A stretch of DNA of 64,000 bases, from NCBI RefSeq assembly GCF_027533625.1, contig NZ_JAQAGZ010000004.1, forward strand, positions 186,001-250,000, written 5' to 3'. Below are positions 8,145-15,604 of the stretch, in pieces (the stretch's first letter is position 1; each line of letters opens with the position of its first letter). This DNA comes from Paenibacillus gyeongsangnamensis. Lineage in GTDB: Bacteria; Bacillota; Bacilli; Paenibacillales; NBRC-103111. The position numbers were made by a program, and so were the translations under genes. The notes under the pieces are model-generated. The model had not been told where the DNA came from. It saw nothing but the letters and a program-made list of their open reading frames with translations, and ran no database searches.

Positions 8145-9014
8145 TTAAGTTTTTTGAAAATCAACCTGAATTTTTTTCACGTTCGGCGCATCGCCCAAGG
8201 GCACCTGCACCCCGTTCACCTTCAGCTGAGCCGCGCTGGCCTTACCGAAAATCATGAACGCCGGTCCGGTCAAGTCCCAGCTTTTGGTCGTTCCGTTCTC
8301 GTACGTTTTGGAGTCCAGCGTTTTCTGGTTGTCCCCAAGCGAATCCAGCTCGATCCAGCAGGCGTCGCCAGTGATGGATAATTCGATCCTCATCTTGTCC
8401 GTTCCTGTAATCGTATAATAATCAATCCCCCGCTCGCTCTTGGCGAGCTTCACGTCCGTCGCAGGAGCCGGGGGCGGTACCGGAGGCGGCGCCGGAATCG
8501 GGTCCGGCTTAGCATAGGTTGCCGAACCGGCCGCCGTGCCTCCGCCCGCGGGAGGCGTTTGTTGGACCGGCTGCACTTTATCCGTCACCGTCTTGGGCAA
8601 ATCGCTCTTCGCATCATTGGTCGCGCCTTTATGATTCAAATTCAAATAATAGTAGATAATCCCCAGAATCAAAACGATAAAAGAGATCATCATAATGCTG
8701 GAAGCCCATTTGCCGATCTTCTCCGTGTTGCGGCCGGTCGTCCGCTTGGTGCGCATCGGCTCGATATGCTCCGGCTCCGGCGCAGGAATGACGTTCTGAT
8801 AAAGCCGCAGCACTTCATTCGGATCCAGACCTACGGCTTCGGAATAGCTTTTAATAAAAGCGCGGACATAGAAGTTGCCCGGCAGCACCTTATAGTTTCC
8901 TTCCTCGATCGCTTCTAAATACCATTTGCGGATTTTGGTGGTATCTTGTAATTCTTCAAGCGAGATTTTCTTCTCCAGTCTGGCCTTGCGCAGCAGTTGA
9001 CCAAGATCTGACAC
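8145..9014 (-). CDS. rodZ: RodZ-like cell-shape protein (YmfM type)
   Basis: Bitopic membrane protein expected to link the MreB elongation machinery to the membrane. The protein is 289 aa. It has an N-terminal helix-turn-helix domain (about 1-75, LGQLLRKARLEKKISLEELQ, then IRKWYLEAIEEGNY), a basic linker, one membrane segment (about 110-130, ASSIMMISFIVLILGIIYYY), a Pro/Ala-rich stretch (PIPAPPPVPPPAPA) and a C-terminal DUF4115 beta domain. GTG at 9014 is preferred to GTG at 9023 because the latter lies inside the ribosome-binding site GAGGTG. The neighbour ymfK is 63 bases upstream and the two are probably co-transcribed. Confidence 0.93.
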   Translation of the reverse strand: MSDLGQLLRKARLEKKISLEELQDTTKIRKWYLEAIEEGNYKVLPGNFYVRAFIKSYSEAVGLDPNEVLRLYQNVIPAPEPEHIEPMRTKRTTGRNTEKIGKWASSIMMISFIVLILGIIYYYLNLNHKGATNDAKSDLPKTVTDKVQPVQQTPPAGGGTAAGSATYAKPDPIPAPPPVPPPAPATDVKLAKSERGIDYYTITGTDKMRIELSITGDACWIELDSLGDNQKTLDSKTYENGTTKSWDLTGPAFMIFGKASAAQLKVNGVQVPLGDAPNVKKIQVDFQKT

Positions 9015-9076
9015 GTTTATCACCTCTTCCTTTATCCGTCGTTACCCTTTCCTTAAACGCAAGGGCAGCCGCCTTA

Positions 9077-9856
9077 TCAATACTCGTCGAACCCTCCGGT
9101 AAAGGATTCGTATGAGATTTCTTCTTCAGGGGTGTTGCGGAGCTCTACGATACAATCGAAATCATCGTATGTATATTGAGACTCCCGAATGAAGATATCC
9201 GGATGCTCGATCACTTTCGTGGAAGGCATCGCCATGATTTCCTGCAGGAGCGTATGGTGCTTCTCGTTGGAGCGCAGCGTCGAAACGATTCCGTCAATAA
9301 TGAATACGTTATTGTGGCTCATCTCATCCTCGGACAGCTGGCTGCGAACCGTTTGGCGAAGCAATGTGGAAGATACGAACGTCCAGCGCTTGTTGGAGCA
9401 TACGCTCCCTGCAATAATGGATTCGGTCTTGCCTACGCGCGGCATGCCGCGAAGTCCGACGACATGATTGCCTTCCCGCTTGAACATTTCCCCCAGAAAG
9501 TCGACGAGCAGCCCCAACTCGTCGCGCGTGAACCGGAACGTCTTGCGGTCGTCGGAGTCACGCTCGATATAGCGTCCGTGCCGGACGGCCAAAATATCGA
9601 CCAGCTTCGGAGGACGCAAAGCAGTTATAGTTATATTATCCACTTTTTTCAACATTTTACCCATTAATTCGATTTTTTCTTCGTCCCTCGTCTGAAGAAG
9701 CATCCCCCGGGTACGGTCGTCCACCCCATTAATCGTCACGATATTGATATCCAGCATCCCCATGAGGGAAGCTACGTCCCCGAGCAAGCCGGGACGGTTC
9801 TTATGAATCCGGTATTCCATGTACCATTGCTTTACTTCGTTTGCGTCATTAACCAT
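9077..9856 (-). CDS. YmfK-like DUF3388 protein
   Basis: 259-aa conserved Bacillales protein of unknown function. The N-terminal 75 residues look like an ACT-type regulatory domain (EYRIHKNRPGLLGDVASLMG, then INIVTINGVDDRTRGMLLQ). The rest has a P-loop-like stretch (VVGLRGMPRVGKTESIIAGS) and an NTPase-like core (NNVFIIDGIVSTLRSNEK), suggesting nucleotide binding. The order ymfK-rodZ matches B. subtilis. The ATG follows GGAGAAGTCGA, and a weak sigma-A promoter lies just upstream. No reaction can be assigned. Confidence 0.88.
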   Translation of the reverse strand: MVNDANEVKQWYMEYRIHKNRPGLLGDVASLMGMLDINIVTINGVDDRTRGMLLQTRDEEKIELMGKMLKKVDNITITALRPPKLVDILAVRHGRYIERDSDDRKTFRFTRDELGLLVDFLGEMFKREGNHVVGLRGMPRVGKTESIIAGSVCSNKRWTFVSSTLLRQTVRSQLSEDEMSHNNVFIIDGIVSTLRSNEKHHTLLQEIMAMPSTKVIEHPDIFIRESQYTYDDFDCIVELRNTPEEEISYESFTGGFDEY

Positions 9857-9877
9857 TCGACTTCTCCGTTCGTCAAT

Positions 9878-9906
9878 TTATAAGTTGTACCATGAACATT
9901 CTACAA
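9878..9906 (-). promoter_or_regulatory. Possible sigma-A promoter of ymfK-rodZ
   Basis: TTGTAG, a 17-base spacer and TTATAA on the minus strand, 20-50 bases upstream of the ymfK start. The spacing is right but the boxes are only moderately close to consensus. Confidence 0.45.
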
Positions 9907-9943
9907 AATCCGCTAAATTCCTTCCCTTTTCCCGTAAGAAAAA

Positions 9944-10780
9944 TTAGGAATTCTTCGAAACGCGCATTTCCCCTTCGGCGAATGGCTGAAAACCGGGCGT
10001 CCACGATTTCGTTTCCATCGTTCGCTGCAAGGATGTCAGCAAAGCGTCCCATTGGAGCTGCACCGACGTAGCCGCCATATTCATGATCGGAACCTGCAGG
10101 TTCTTCATCCGCTGTATCGTGGATGGGTTCACCGGCGAGTACAATACGATCCAGGACGGTCCGTGGCTGCGCACCTGCGATTGGAATTGCGGATACCAGC
10201 CGTTCGCATCGGTCAGTGAGATGGTCTCGGCTTCCTCGGAGGGCGCCCAGGCGGAAGGAATCGGATTCGCCGCGTTCGTCACCCATTCGATCGCCCGGCC
10301 CGATACCTGCTGCTGCTTGACCCATTCGTCCCATTCCTGCTGCACTCTTCCAGACGGAATGCCCCTGTAAACGATATGCTTCTCAACGATATCCCCTTGA
10401 GGAGCTCCCAGTCCGTCATCAATAAATATCCATTTATGTGCGGGGAGTGCCTTCGCGGCCGCGAGCGTTCCCTGAACCGGCGTATGGCCAAGCACAATAA
10501 TATAATCATAAGGACGCTGCTGCAGTTTGCCGACCTGCTCGGCAGAAAAGGAATCCGTCTTCTGCATCCATTCGTAAGAAATTTGCTTCGTATCCCGCCA
10601 GGCCGCCAGCGTTTTTTGCAGCGTCGTCGCCAGCGGCTCCTGCATATCCGTGCCGGTTACGACGAGTACGGTCAATTTGTTCTGAAGCTGTTCCGCGGTA
10701 AGCACCGGCAAATTCCGGCCGCAGCCGCTCAACGCCAGTACGACGCTTACCCAAAGCACGATCCATTTTGCCCATTTCAT
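9944..10780 (-). CDS. Putative lipoprotein, unknown function
   Basis: 278-aa secreted lipoprotein. The signal peptide is short (MKWAKWIVLWVSVVLALSGC) with lipobox LSGC, so Cys20 should be lipidated and the protein anchored outside the membrane. The mature part has alternating beta strands and helices (LTVLVVTGTD, YDYIIVLGHTP, HKWIFIDDG, PSWIVLYSP, VPIMNMAATS), reminiscent of Bmp/PnrA-type periplasmic-binding folds that capture nucleosides or sugars. That is inference from pattern only. No permease genes are adjacent. It stands alone between the DUF3243 gene and ymfK, with a terminator and a TATAAT element upstream. The start has only a weak ribosome-binding site (AGGTTGG). Confidence 0.8.
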   Translation of the reverse strand: MKWAKWIVLWVSVVLALSGCGRNLPVLTAEQLQNKLTVLVVTGTDMQEPLATTLQKTLAAWRDTKQISYEWMQKTDSFSAEQVGKLQQRPYDYIIVLGHTPVQGTLAAAKALPAHKWIFIDDGLGAPQGDIVEKHIVYRGIPSGRVQQEWDEWVKQQQVSGRAIEWVTNAANPIPSAWAPSEEAETISLTDANGWYPQFQSQVRSHGPSWIVLYSPVNPSTIQRMKNLQVPIMNMAATSVQLQWDALLTSLQRTMETKSWTPGFQPFAEGEMRVSKNS

Positions 10781-10825
10781 CTTGTATATCCAACCTCGCT
10801 TAAGCCTTATCGTCCTGCCTACAGT

Positions 10826-10831
10826 ATTATA
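10826..10831 (-). promoter_or_regulatory. -10 element upstream of the lipoprotein gene
   Basis: A perfect TATAAT on the minus strand about 46 bases upstream of the start and just after the preceding terminator. No good -35 box is visible at the right distance. Confidence 0.4.
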
Positions 10832-10846
10832 GCAAATTTACGCAGG

Positions 10847-10871
10847 AAAAGCCTCCTGCTTCAGGAGGCTT
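10847..10871 (-). terminator. Rho-independent terminator after the DUF3243 gene
   Basis: A 9-bp stem AAGCCTCCT/AGGAGGCTT with loop GAAGC is followed by TTCC on the minus strand. It lies 18 bases past the DUF3243 stop. The T tract is short. Confidence 0.75.
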
Positions 10872-10888
10872 AACCTTCATCCGTTATA

Positions 10889-11140
10889 TTAGCTGTTCTT
10901 TGCCAATTTAATCATTAGTCGCGCCATAACTTTCTTTTCCTGTTCGTCGCCGGCATCCCAAAGATCCTTCAGGACGCGCTCTTCATTATTTTTCGGGTCG
11001 ACCTTATTCGCGAGGAATTCTCCGATCTCGAATGCGAGCTTGGACATCGTCTCTTCGCTCATTCCGGACTTCTCCGCCTGCTCTACGCGGTCCCCCAAAA
11101 ATTCCTTCCAGCGATCGAATACCTTCAGCGCCGTTGTCAT
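10889..11140 (-). CDS. DUF3243 domain protein (YmfJ-like)
   Basis: 83-aa small soluble protein of a family restricted mainly to spore-forming Firmicutes, function unknown. Recognised by FDRWKEFLGDRVEQAEKSGM and the C-terminal block DPKNNEERVLKDLWDAGDEQ, then a helical end (KKVMARLMIKLAKNS). The ATG at 11140 is chosen because AAGGAGG lies eight bases upstream; the longer open frame has no such site. It follows the SDR gene by 79 bases, as ymfJ follows ymfI in B. subtilis, and ends at a terminator. Confidence 0.9.
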   Translation of the reverse strand: MTTALKVFDRWKEFLGDRVEQAEKSGMSEETMSKLAFEIGEFLANKVDPKNNEERVLKDLWDAGDEQEKKVMARLMIKLAKNS

Positions 11141-11219
11141 GCCGTATTCCTCCTTCATGAAATTATAAGTGTCGGTACACATTATAATGTCTGCAATAAA
11201 GGAGTGAAATATGTGCCTG

Positions 11220-11975
11220 TCAGGTAAGCCAGCCGCCGTTGGGGCTGATGATTTGCCCGGTAATATAACCGGATTCCGGCAAGGCTAGAAAATAGACCAG
11301 AGAAGCGATTTCTTCCGGCTGACCGAGCCGGCCGACCGGGATGTCATTCTCGATGGCCGTGATCTCCTCCGAATTGAAGCTCGACATCATCTGTGTTTCG
11401 ACCGCTCCGGGAGCTACCGCATTGACAGTAATCCCCGAGGGAGCCAGTTCCTTGGCAAGCGCCTTCGTGAAGGCGTTGATCCCGCCTTTGGCCGTGGAAT
11501 ACGCAACCTCGCAGGATGCGCCGGAAATTCCCCATATCGAGGATACATTAATGATTCTGCCGTATTTCCGGCGAACCATGGACGGCATGAATTCGCGGGT
11601 CGTCAGGAACGTGCCCTTCAAATTGATGCCCATCAGCTCATCCCACAGCTCTTCGCTTAAATCCGTGAGCAGGCCGTAATGCGAAATGCCGGCGTTGTTG
11701 ACCAGAATGTCAGGTATAAGTCCGTGAGCGTCCAGCTTTTCGTGCATGCGCTCGATTTGTTCCCGGGAGCGAAGATCCGCTGTAACCGTGAGCACGTTAG
11801 CTCCCGATTTCATACAGCTGCGGGCCGTTTCATTCGCCGCCTCGTGGGATTGCAAATAATGAATGACAACGTTCAATCCGACGGAAGCGAAACGGCGGGC
11901 GATCGCAGCGCCGATGCCGCGGCTCGCCCCCGTAATTAAGACCGTTTGTTCCGTAAATGGTTTAGGCTCGGCCAT
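11220..11975 (-). CDS. SDR-family oxidoreductase (YmfI / FabG-like)
   Basis: 251-aa short-chain dehydrogenase/reductase. The NAD(P)-binding motif is TGASRGIG near the N-terminus, NNAG follows, and the catalytic set is Ser (NVSSIWG), Tyr-x3-Lys (YSTAKGG). The C-terminal GRLGQPEEIASLVYFLALPES is FabG-like. Sequence alone does not give the substrate. In Bacillus the ymfI product is grouped with FabG-like 3-oxoacyl reductases, but this copy is in a peptidase cluster, not a fatty-acid operon. The ATG at 11975 follows GGAGTGAAGCGG; the upstream GTG lies in that site. It overlaps the end of ymfH by 14 bases. Confidence 0.92.
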   Translation of the reverse strand: MAEPKPFTEQTVLITGASRGIGAAIARRFASVGLNVVIHYLQSHEAANETARSCMKSGANVLTVTADLRSREQIERMHEKLDAHGLIPDILVNNAGISHYGLLTDLSEELWDELMGINLKGTFLTTREFMPSMVRRKYGRIINVSSIWGISGASCEVAYSTAKGGINAFTKALAKELAPSGITVNAVAPGAVETQMMSSFNSEEITAIENDIPVGRLGQPEEIASLVYFLALPESGYITGQIISPNGGWLT

Positions 11976-13257
11976 CCGCTTCACTCCGTACGATGGAAGC
12001 CGCCAGACGGCTCCAATCGAAATGGTCCTTCAATAGTGCGCTGACATCGTTTATCGTCAAATTTTCATATACCGGCAAAATATCGAACAGCTCGATCCCT
12101 TTAAACCGGTATTTAGTGAATTCGTTGGCTATCGCTTCAGGGGAATTCAAAAGACGCAGAAATGCGCCGATTTTCTTTTTCTTGCTCCGGTCGAAATCCG
12201 TCCGGTCGATGCCTTTCACCTTCATTTGGTCGATCTCTTCCTTCACCCGCTCCAAGAGCTTCTCCGGGTCCTTTGTATCGCCTCCGATGACCGAGAACGC
12301 ATACTGCTCCGCAATATTGTACTCGGAGCCGAAGTTGTCGGAGATCAGCTGCTCATCATACAGCTTCTGGTAGATCGCCGAGCTCGGGCTGAGCAGCAGG
12401 TCCAGCAGCACCTTCATCCCCAGCTCCCGCTTCAGCATGTCGCGCCCGCTCAGCGGCTGGCCCGGCTCCTTGCAGCCGAACAAGCATTTGGGCAGCGAAA
12501 CCGACAGAACCGCCACCTTGCGAGGGGATTTGACCGCATCCGGCTCCGGATCGAAGTAACGGCGAATCTCGCCCTGCTGCGGATACGTTTTGGCAGCCTG
12601 GTTGCTGCGGATCAGCTCCATGATTTCTTCCGGATTCACCCCGCCGACGACGAACAGGCTCATATTGCTCGGATGATAAAAGGTATGGTAGCAGTCGTAC
12701 AGCATTTCCTTCGTAATCTCGCCGATCGATTCGACCGTGCCCGCAATGTCGATATGTACCGGATGAACGTGGTACATCGTTTCGATCAAGCCGAAGTAGG
12801 ACCGCCAATCGGCATTGTCCTGGTACATTTTGATCTCTTGGCCGATAATGCCCTTTTCCTTCTCGACGTTGCCATCGGTGAAATAAGGGTTTTGCACGAA
12901 ATCGATCAACGTCGTCAAGTTATCGCGGATATGTTCGGTCGCCGAGAATAAGTAGGTCGTCTGCCCGAAAGAGGTAAAAGCGTTCGCCGAGGCGCCCTGC
13001 GCCGCGAAGACGGAGAAGATGTCTCCCGTCGGCTCCTCGAACATCTTGTGCTCCAGAAAATGGGCGATGCCGTCGGGCACCTTTTTCTCCGGCTCCCCCT
13101 CGACTTGGAAGTGATTGTCAATCGAGCCGTATTTCGTCGAGAACGTGGCGTACGTCTTTTGGAATCCTTCCTTCGGCAGAATAAAGACGGTAAGCCCGTT
13201 CGGCAGCTGCTCCGTATACACCGTTTCCTTCACATGAGGATAAGGGATCGCCTGCAT
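11962..13257 (-). CDS. M16 family zinc metallopeptidase YmfH
   Basis: 431-aa insulinase/pitrilysin-type protease. The inverted zinc motif HxxEH is present (GIAHFLEHKMFEEPTG), and the second zinc ligand Glu is in GIIGQEIKMYQD, so this subunit should be catalytic. The C-terminal M16C half follows (residues about 180-431). It starts immediately after the ymfF stop (TAA-ATG), so the two are made together. In M16 proteins an active and an inactive chain commonly pair into one clam-shell protease. That pairing is inferred here. Substrates are not known. Confidence 0.93.
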   Translation of the reverse strand: MQAIPYPHVKETVYTEQLPNGLTVFILPKEGFQKTYATFSTKYGSIDNHFQVEGEPEKKVPDGIAHFLEHKMFEEPTGDIFSVFAAQGASANAFTSFGQTTYLFSATEHIRDNLTTLIDFVQNPYFTDGNVEKEKGIIGQEIKMYQDNADWRSYFGLIETMYHVHPVHIDIAGTVESIGEITKEMLYDCYHTFYHPSNMSLFVVGGVNPEEIMELIRSNQAAKTYPQQGEIRRYFDPEPDAVKSPRKVAVLSVSLPKCLFGCKEPGQPLSGRDMLKRELGMKVLLDLLLSPSSAIYQKLYDEQLISDNFGSEYNIAEQYAFSVIGGDTKDPEKLLERVKEEIDQMKVKGIDRTDFDRSKKKKIGAFLRLLNSPEAIANEFTKYRFKGIELFDILPVYENLTINDVSALLKDHFDWSRLAASIVRSEADGRA

Positions 13258-14562
13258 TTACATGTCCCCCTTCTGATCACGCAGAAAATAAATCGTATCC
13301 AGCTTCACTTCGTCCGCCATCGCCCGGATGGCTGACGTATTTACGGCCGTTACCGCTTCGACAAGCGATGGAACCGTCCGCTTGGCGCCGGACAGGATGT
13401 TGTTGAAATCGAAGGCGATCAGCTCGAAAGCCGAATCCTGCAGCTCCCGGAGGTGACCCGTAATCATCGCTTTGGTCTGCTTAAGCTCGGTATCGCTGAT
13501 CTGTCCCTCCTCCATCGCCTTCAGCTGCTCTTTAATGATGCTGACGGCCTTCTCGAAATTGGCGATCTCGATCCCGGACTGAATCGTCAGAATGCCCTTA
13601 TGTCCGTCCAAACGCGAGGAGGCGTAATAGGCCAGACTGGCCTTCTCCCGGACATTCGTAAACAGCTTGGAATGGGGATATCCGCCCAGGATACCGTTAT
13701 ACATAAGTGCCGCGGGATAGCTCTTATCCACATAGGAGGTATTCACCCGAAGCCCCATGTTCAGCTTGCCCTGATTCACCTCGAGCCGCTCGACCACTTC
13801 CTTCACTTGGCTCACTCTGCGCCAATCCGGTCGGGCCGAGTAATCGGAAGCGGTTCCCTGCTCACCTTGAAAATAGCGTTCAACCAAGGGAAGTATGGCG
13901 TCCAGAGTAGTGTTCCCCACGACGTAGATGTCGATCGGCGAGGTTCGCAGCCATTCTTTATATCTTGCCGTAACCGATTCCGCCTCGAGCGCGGCCAGAT
14001 CCTGAATTCGTCCCAGCGGGTGCAGCCGGTAAGGCTCTTCCTTGCACATTTCCTCAATGCAGCGCTCCGCCGCATAGCGGATTTTATCGTTTATGATAGC
14101 TTCCAAACGCTTCTGAATCGTCGCCTTCTCGGATTCGACATACTTGGATACCAAATGTCCTTCTTCAATAGCCGGCGCCGTGATGGCTTCGCCCAGGAAC
14201 TGCATAGCTTGCTTCAGCAAAGACGTGGAGCTCGATACGAACTCGTCCTGAATGACGTCCATCCGGAACTGTACCATCTGGTAATCTCCGCGCTTGTAAA
14301 TATCGAAGCCGAAGCCCGCCCCGTACAGATCGTCCAGGCGCTCGCGAAACTGCTTCGTTTCCGGATATGAGCGGCTCCCCCGGCGAAGTACGAAAGGGAT
14401 CAATGCGGTCGAGGACACATGAGCTTCATTCAACGGAGAACCGATGTAGACGGAAATCGCAAACGTTTTGAACTGCTCGGTGGGCAGCACGTGCACCCGG
14501 ATGTTTCTGGCCGTACCGCGTTCGAATTCAATTTGTTTCAAAAGAGAAACAGCTCCTTTCAT
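13258..14562 (-). CDS. M16 family peptidase-like protein YmfF, zinc site missing
   Basis: 434-aa M16-fold protein that pairs with the next gene. At the place of the HxxEH zinc motif it reads STALIPFVLRRGSRSYPETK, so the metal ligands are absent and this chain is probably non-catalytic. The second half has SKYVESEKATIQKRLEAI and a C-terminal M16 domain with YNGILGGYPHSKLFTNVREK, typical of these partners. The annotated start is ATG at 14562 with weak GGCGG upstream. A TTG seven codons later has AAAGGAG upstream and is a good alternative. It probably shapes the substrate chamber of a YmfF-YmfH heterodimer. Confidence 0.9.
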   Translation of the reverse strand: MKGAVSLLKQIEFERGTARNIRVHVLPTEQFKTFAISVYIGSPLNEAHVSSTALIPFVLRRGSRSYPETKQFRERLDDLYGAGFGFDIYKRGDYQMVQFRMDVIQDEFVSSSTSLLKQAMQFLGEAITAPAIEEGHLVSKYVESEKATIQKRLEAIINDKIRYAAERCIEEMCKEEPYRLHPLGRIQDLAALEAESVTARYKEWLRTSPIDIYVVGNTTLDAILPLVERYFQGEQGTASDYSARPDWRRVSQVKEVVERLEVNQGKLNMGLRVNTSYVDKSYPAALMYNGILGGYPHSKLFTNVREKASLAYYASSRLDGHKGILTIQSGIEIANFEKAVSIIKEQLKAMEEGQISDTELKQTKAMITGHLRELQDSAFELIAFDFNNILSGAKRTVPSLVEAVTAVNTSAIRAMADEVKLDTIYFLRDQKGDM

Positions 14563-14605
14563 CGTCTGGTTCCGCCTTTCGCTGTTCTATTCCATTATAT
14601 TCCTG

Positions 14606-14643
14606 TACAAACAGAAGAAGCAACCGCGCTAGGGGTTACTTCT
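14606..14643 (-). terminator. Probable terminator after sleB
   Basis: A 10-bp stem AGAAGTAACC/GGTTGCTTCT with one G-T pair and an 8-nt loop is followed by TCTGTTTG on the minus strand. It lies ten bases past the sleB stop. The T tract is poor, so termination may be partial. Confidence 0.6.
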
Positions 14644-14652
14644 ATCCATGCT

Positions 14653-15489
14653 TTATTTGCAAAAAATATGCTTCCCGATTTGCTTCACCTGCGGGCGGCT
14701 CCAGATCCAACTGGACGTGGCCGTCTCCGGGTTGAAGTAATAAAGGCATCCGCCGCTCGGGTCCATGCCGGAAACCGCGTCTTGAACCGCCTTCTTGGAA
14801 GTCTCGTTCGGTGTGAGCCAAATCTGCCCGTCCGCTACCGCCGTAAACGCGCCCGGCTGGAAAATGACGCCTGAGACCGTATTCGGGAAGCTTGGCGATT
14901 TCACCCGGTTCAGGATGACCGCCGCGACGGCTACCTGTCCGATATAAGGCTCGCCTCGCGCTTCGCCGTTAACGGCATTCGCCATCAGGTTCAGATCCTG
15001 CTGGGACAGCCCCAGCTTGTTGGCTGGAGCCAGCCCGGCGTTTTCAGGCGCAGCCGGTGGAGCGGCCGGTGGAGCGGCTGCGCCGCCACCGCCGCCGGAA
15101 GGGGCCCCTGCCGCAGCTCCTTCTTTACTCGAGCCCGTAACCCACGGAGGAAGATCGGAGGCGCTGGCCTTCCAATCCTTTGTTGCCTCCCACAGCTTCA
15201 ATTTCGTTTTATCTCCAAGAATTCCGTCGACCTTCAGGCCGAATTCCGACTGAAACCATTTGAGGGACTTCAGCGATTGATATCCGAAATCGCCGTCCAC
15301 CTTGCCGTTGAAAAAACCGAGGTGCTTCAGCCGTCCCTGCATTTCATAGACGTCCGCCGTCCCCGATTCGCCGTAATGAACCTCATTCTTGTTGAACGTC
15401 TGCTCGACCTTCATGCGATGTTTGATTTCAAGCCCCGCAAACAGAACAAAAACCAAGCAAACCGTGATGACGACCAACCTTTTGTTCAT
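14653..15489 (-). CDS. sleB: Spore cortex-lytic hydrolase SleB-like
   Basis: 278-aa exported peptidoglycan hydrolase. It has an N-terminal membrane/signal segment (about 5-22), a peptidoglycan-binding repeat domain (about 40-110, MQGRLKHLGFFNGKVDGDFG), a Pro/Ala/Gly-rich linker (about 125-150) and a C-terminal SleB/CwlJ hydrolase domain (about 160-278) with the conserved Glu in NAVNGEARGEPYIGQVA. SleB acts on muramic-lactam cortex at germination. Here there is no ypeB partner next to it, so a related cell-wall lytic role is also possible. The ATG follows AAAGGTGA. It lies downstream of ftsK. Confidence 0.85.
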   Translation of the reverse strand: MNKRLVVITVCLVFVLFAGLEIKHRMKVEQTFNKNEVHYGESGTADVYEMQGRLKHLGFFNGKVDGDFGYQSLKSLKWFQSEFGLKVDGILGDKTKLKLWEATKDWKASASDLPPWVTGSSKEGAAAGAPSGGGGGAAAPPAAPPAAPENAGLAPANKLGLSQQDLNLMANAVNGEARGEPYIGQVAVAAVILNRVKSPSFPNTVSGVIFQPGAFTAVADGQIWLTPNETSKKAVQDAVSGMDPSGGCLYYFNPETATSSWIWSRPQVKQIGKHIFCK

Positions 15490-15604
15490 TTACAATCACC
15501 TTTCCCACAACGTATTGGCAAACTTTTTAAGGTTATTATGAGAAAGGGAGGTGGCTTCTATTCAGCGGAAACTGGGAATCGCTGGCGCGGATTAGCCGTC
15601 CGGT

